Assembly (NCBI GenBank): GCA_016209725.1
Contig: JACQVO010000021.1
Span: 1-21,144, forward strand
Source: Candidatus Methylomirabilota bacterium
GTDB taxonomy: Bacteria > Methylomirabilota > Methylomirabilia > Methylomirabilales > 2-02-FULL-66-22
Length of the DNA: 21,144 nucleotides
Direction: 5' to 3'
The notes below the pieces were generated by a model that saw only the letters and a program-made list of their open reading frames with translations, searched no databases and was not told the DNA's origin. The position numbers and the translations under genes were made by a program. Below, piece after piece: positions 19,862 through 21,144 of this stretch (positions are counted from its first letter, which is position 1; every line of letters starts with the position of its first letter).

Positions 19862-19934
19862 AGAATGCGGAATTCGGAATGCGGAGTCGGAATCCGATCA
19901 TTCCGCATTCCCCATTCGCCATTCCACATTCGGT
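19862..19934. repeat. GAATGCG heptads and their inverted copies between convergent genes
   Basis: About five GAATGCG-type units (19863-19899) are followed by about five CATTCCG-type inverted units (19900-19933). It is the longer relative of 9913-9956. It sits between the plus-strand lipoprotein and the minus-strand PII-like gene, and could act as a bidirectional hairpin stop, though no T-run is seen. Confidence 0.82.
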
Positions 19935-20236
19935 CAGATCATCTGCTCCACCGGCAAGACGAACGCCTTGATGCCGCCATGGCGTTTCGCCCGATCGGCG
20001 AGCCCCTGCTTGAATTGCCTGATCGCTTCGAGCAGCGGCGCCACCTGGTCCTCCGGGACCACGGTCAGGAGCATGGTATCGTGGCCCGGGAAGACGTGGG
20101 TCCCGAGGCGCTTCCCCGACTCCCCGGTGCCGAAGACCCGAGGCACCTCCGTGAATCCCGGGATCCGGAGCCGCTCAATTATGCTCCGAACCTGTTCGTC
20201 GTAGACGACGTTGAAGACGATCAAGACGAGTTTCAT
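19934..20236 (-). CDS. PII-like transporter-associated protein
   Basis: This is a 100-residue protein resembling small PII-superfamily members encoded next to RND or other transporters. The first strand is MKLVLIVFNVVYDEQV. A T-loop-like middle is RVFGTGESGKRLGTHVFPGHDTMLLTVV, and a helix follows (VAPLLEAIRQFKQGLADRA). Trimeric PII-like proteins sense nucleotides or metabolites and gate partner transporters. CGGAGGGA lies about eight bases upstream of the ATG. It follows the RND pump gene on the same strand, 140 bp away. Classical GlnB is less likely, because the uridylylation tyrosine region is not evident. Confidence 0.8.
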   Translation of the reverse strand: MKLVLIVFNVVYDEQVRSIIERLRIPGFTEVPRVFGTGESGKRLGTHVFPGHDTMLLTVVPEDQVAPLLEAIRQFKQGLADRAKRHGGIKAFVLPVEQMI

Positions 20237-20249
20237 GGCAGTCCCTCCG

Positions 20250-20336
20250 AGAGACCCCTCTCCCCCGTACTTCTCCCTCTCCCTCCCAGCCGAGGGGGGC
20301 GGAGGTCACGAGGGCAGGCGCATTCCCCTCCCCCGA
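20250..20336. repeat. CCCTC-rich intergenic stretch
   Basis: The 140-bp gap between the RND gene and the PII-like gene has a C/T-rich run (20255-20288), a G-rich run (20290-20306), and a second C-rich run near 20331. It resembles the cores at 2419-2460 and 8665-8750, but the arms are poorly matched. Confidence 0.5.
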
Positions 20337-20376
20337 TCCCGGCGAATCATGTGGGGTGCTAATGCTCAGAGATGGG

Positions 20377-21144
<768 letters not shown>

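Overview
The window is GC-rich bacterial chromosome (most likely a metagenome-derived lineage). Almost every gene is on the minus strand, so the layout below is given from high to low coordinates where operons are concerned. The general style (high GC, lipoproteins made by a Gram-negative type Lgt/BamE system, and many short intergenic repeats) is compatible with groups such as Methylomirabilota/Rokubacteria or deep Proteobacteria. That placement is an inference from style only; no rRNA or phylogenetic marker is present to confirm it.

Region 1 (about 1-11,577) is an aromatic-acid catabolic cluster read leftward from a TetR-type regulator at 11,424. Order of transcription: TetR regulator, enoyl-CoA hydratase, a compact BoxB-like diiron oxygenase, a benzoate-CoA ligase-type enzyme, the three subunits of a 4-hydroxybenzoyl-CoA reductase (hcrC, hcrA, hcrB), a second benzoate-CoA ligase-type enzyme, and a CoA-transferase A subunit cut by the window edge. 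The logic appears to be: activate (hydroxy)benzoates to CoA thioesters, remove the para-hydroxyl reductively to give benzoyl-CoA, attack the ring with a diiron oxygenase, and process the product as a CoA thioester. Combining the classically anaerobic 4-hydroxybenzoyl-CoA reductase with an O2-using BoxB homologue in one cluster is the most striking feature. The BoxA reductase and the long BoxC ring-opening enzyme are not in the window.

Region 2 (about 11,425-12,193) holds two divergent promoters. Each has a TTGACA -35 box, and each has an 18-bp palindrome at its -10/start region: one for the TetR cluster, one for a small ribbon-helix-helix protein that overlaps a BamE-like lipoprotein gene.

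Region 3 (12,219-15,148, minus) is a tightly coupled operon: lgt, an FMN-binding split-barrel protein, a UbiX-type flavin prenyltransferase, an LpdD-like prenylated-flavin chaperone, an exported protein, and a 50-residue lipoprotein. Three successive junctions are 4-base ATGA overlaps. UbiX plus LpdD implies a UbiD-type (de)carboxylase elsewhere in the genome.

Region 4 (15,301-21,144) contains a family-2 glycosyltransferase, a REP-associated tyrosine transposase bounded by 14-bp inverted repeats, an atypical short-chain dehydrogenase, an FmdB-type zinc ribbon protein, a Rho_N-domain protein, a plus-strand lipoprotein with a good promoter, a PII-like transporter-associated protein, and the C-terminal part of an RND efflux pump.

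Nearly every intergenic gap longer than about 50 bp carries a short repetitive element. Several share an unusual 7-bp period and are followed by inverted copies of the same unit, so they could fold into hairpins. No tRNA, rRNA or CRISPR array was recognised.
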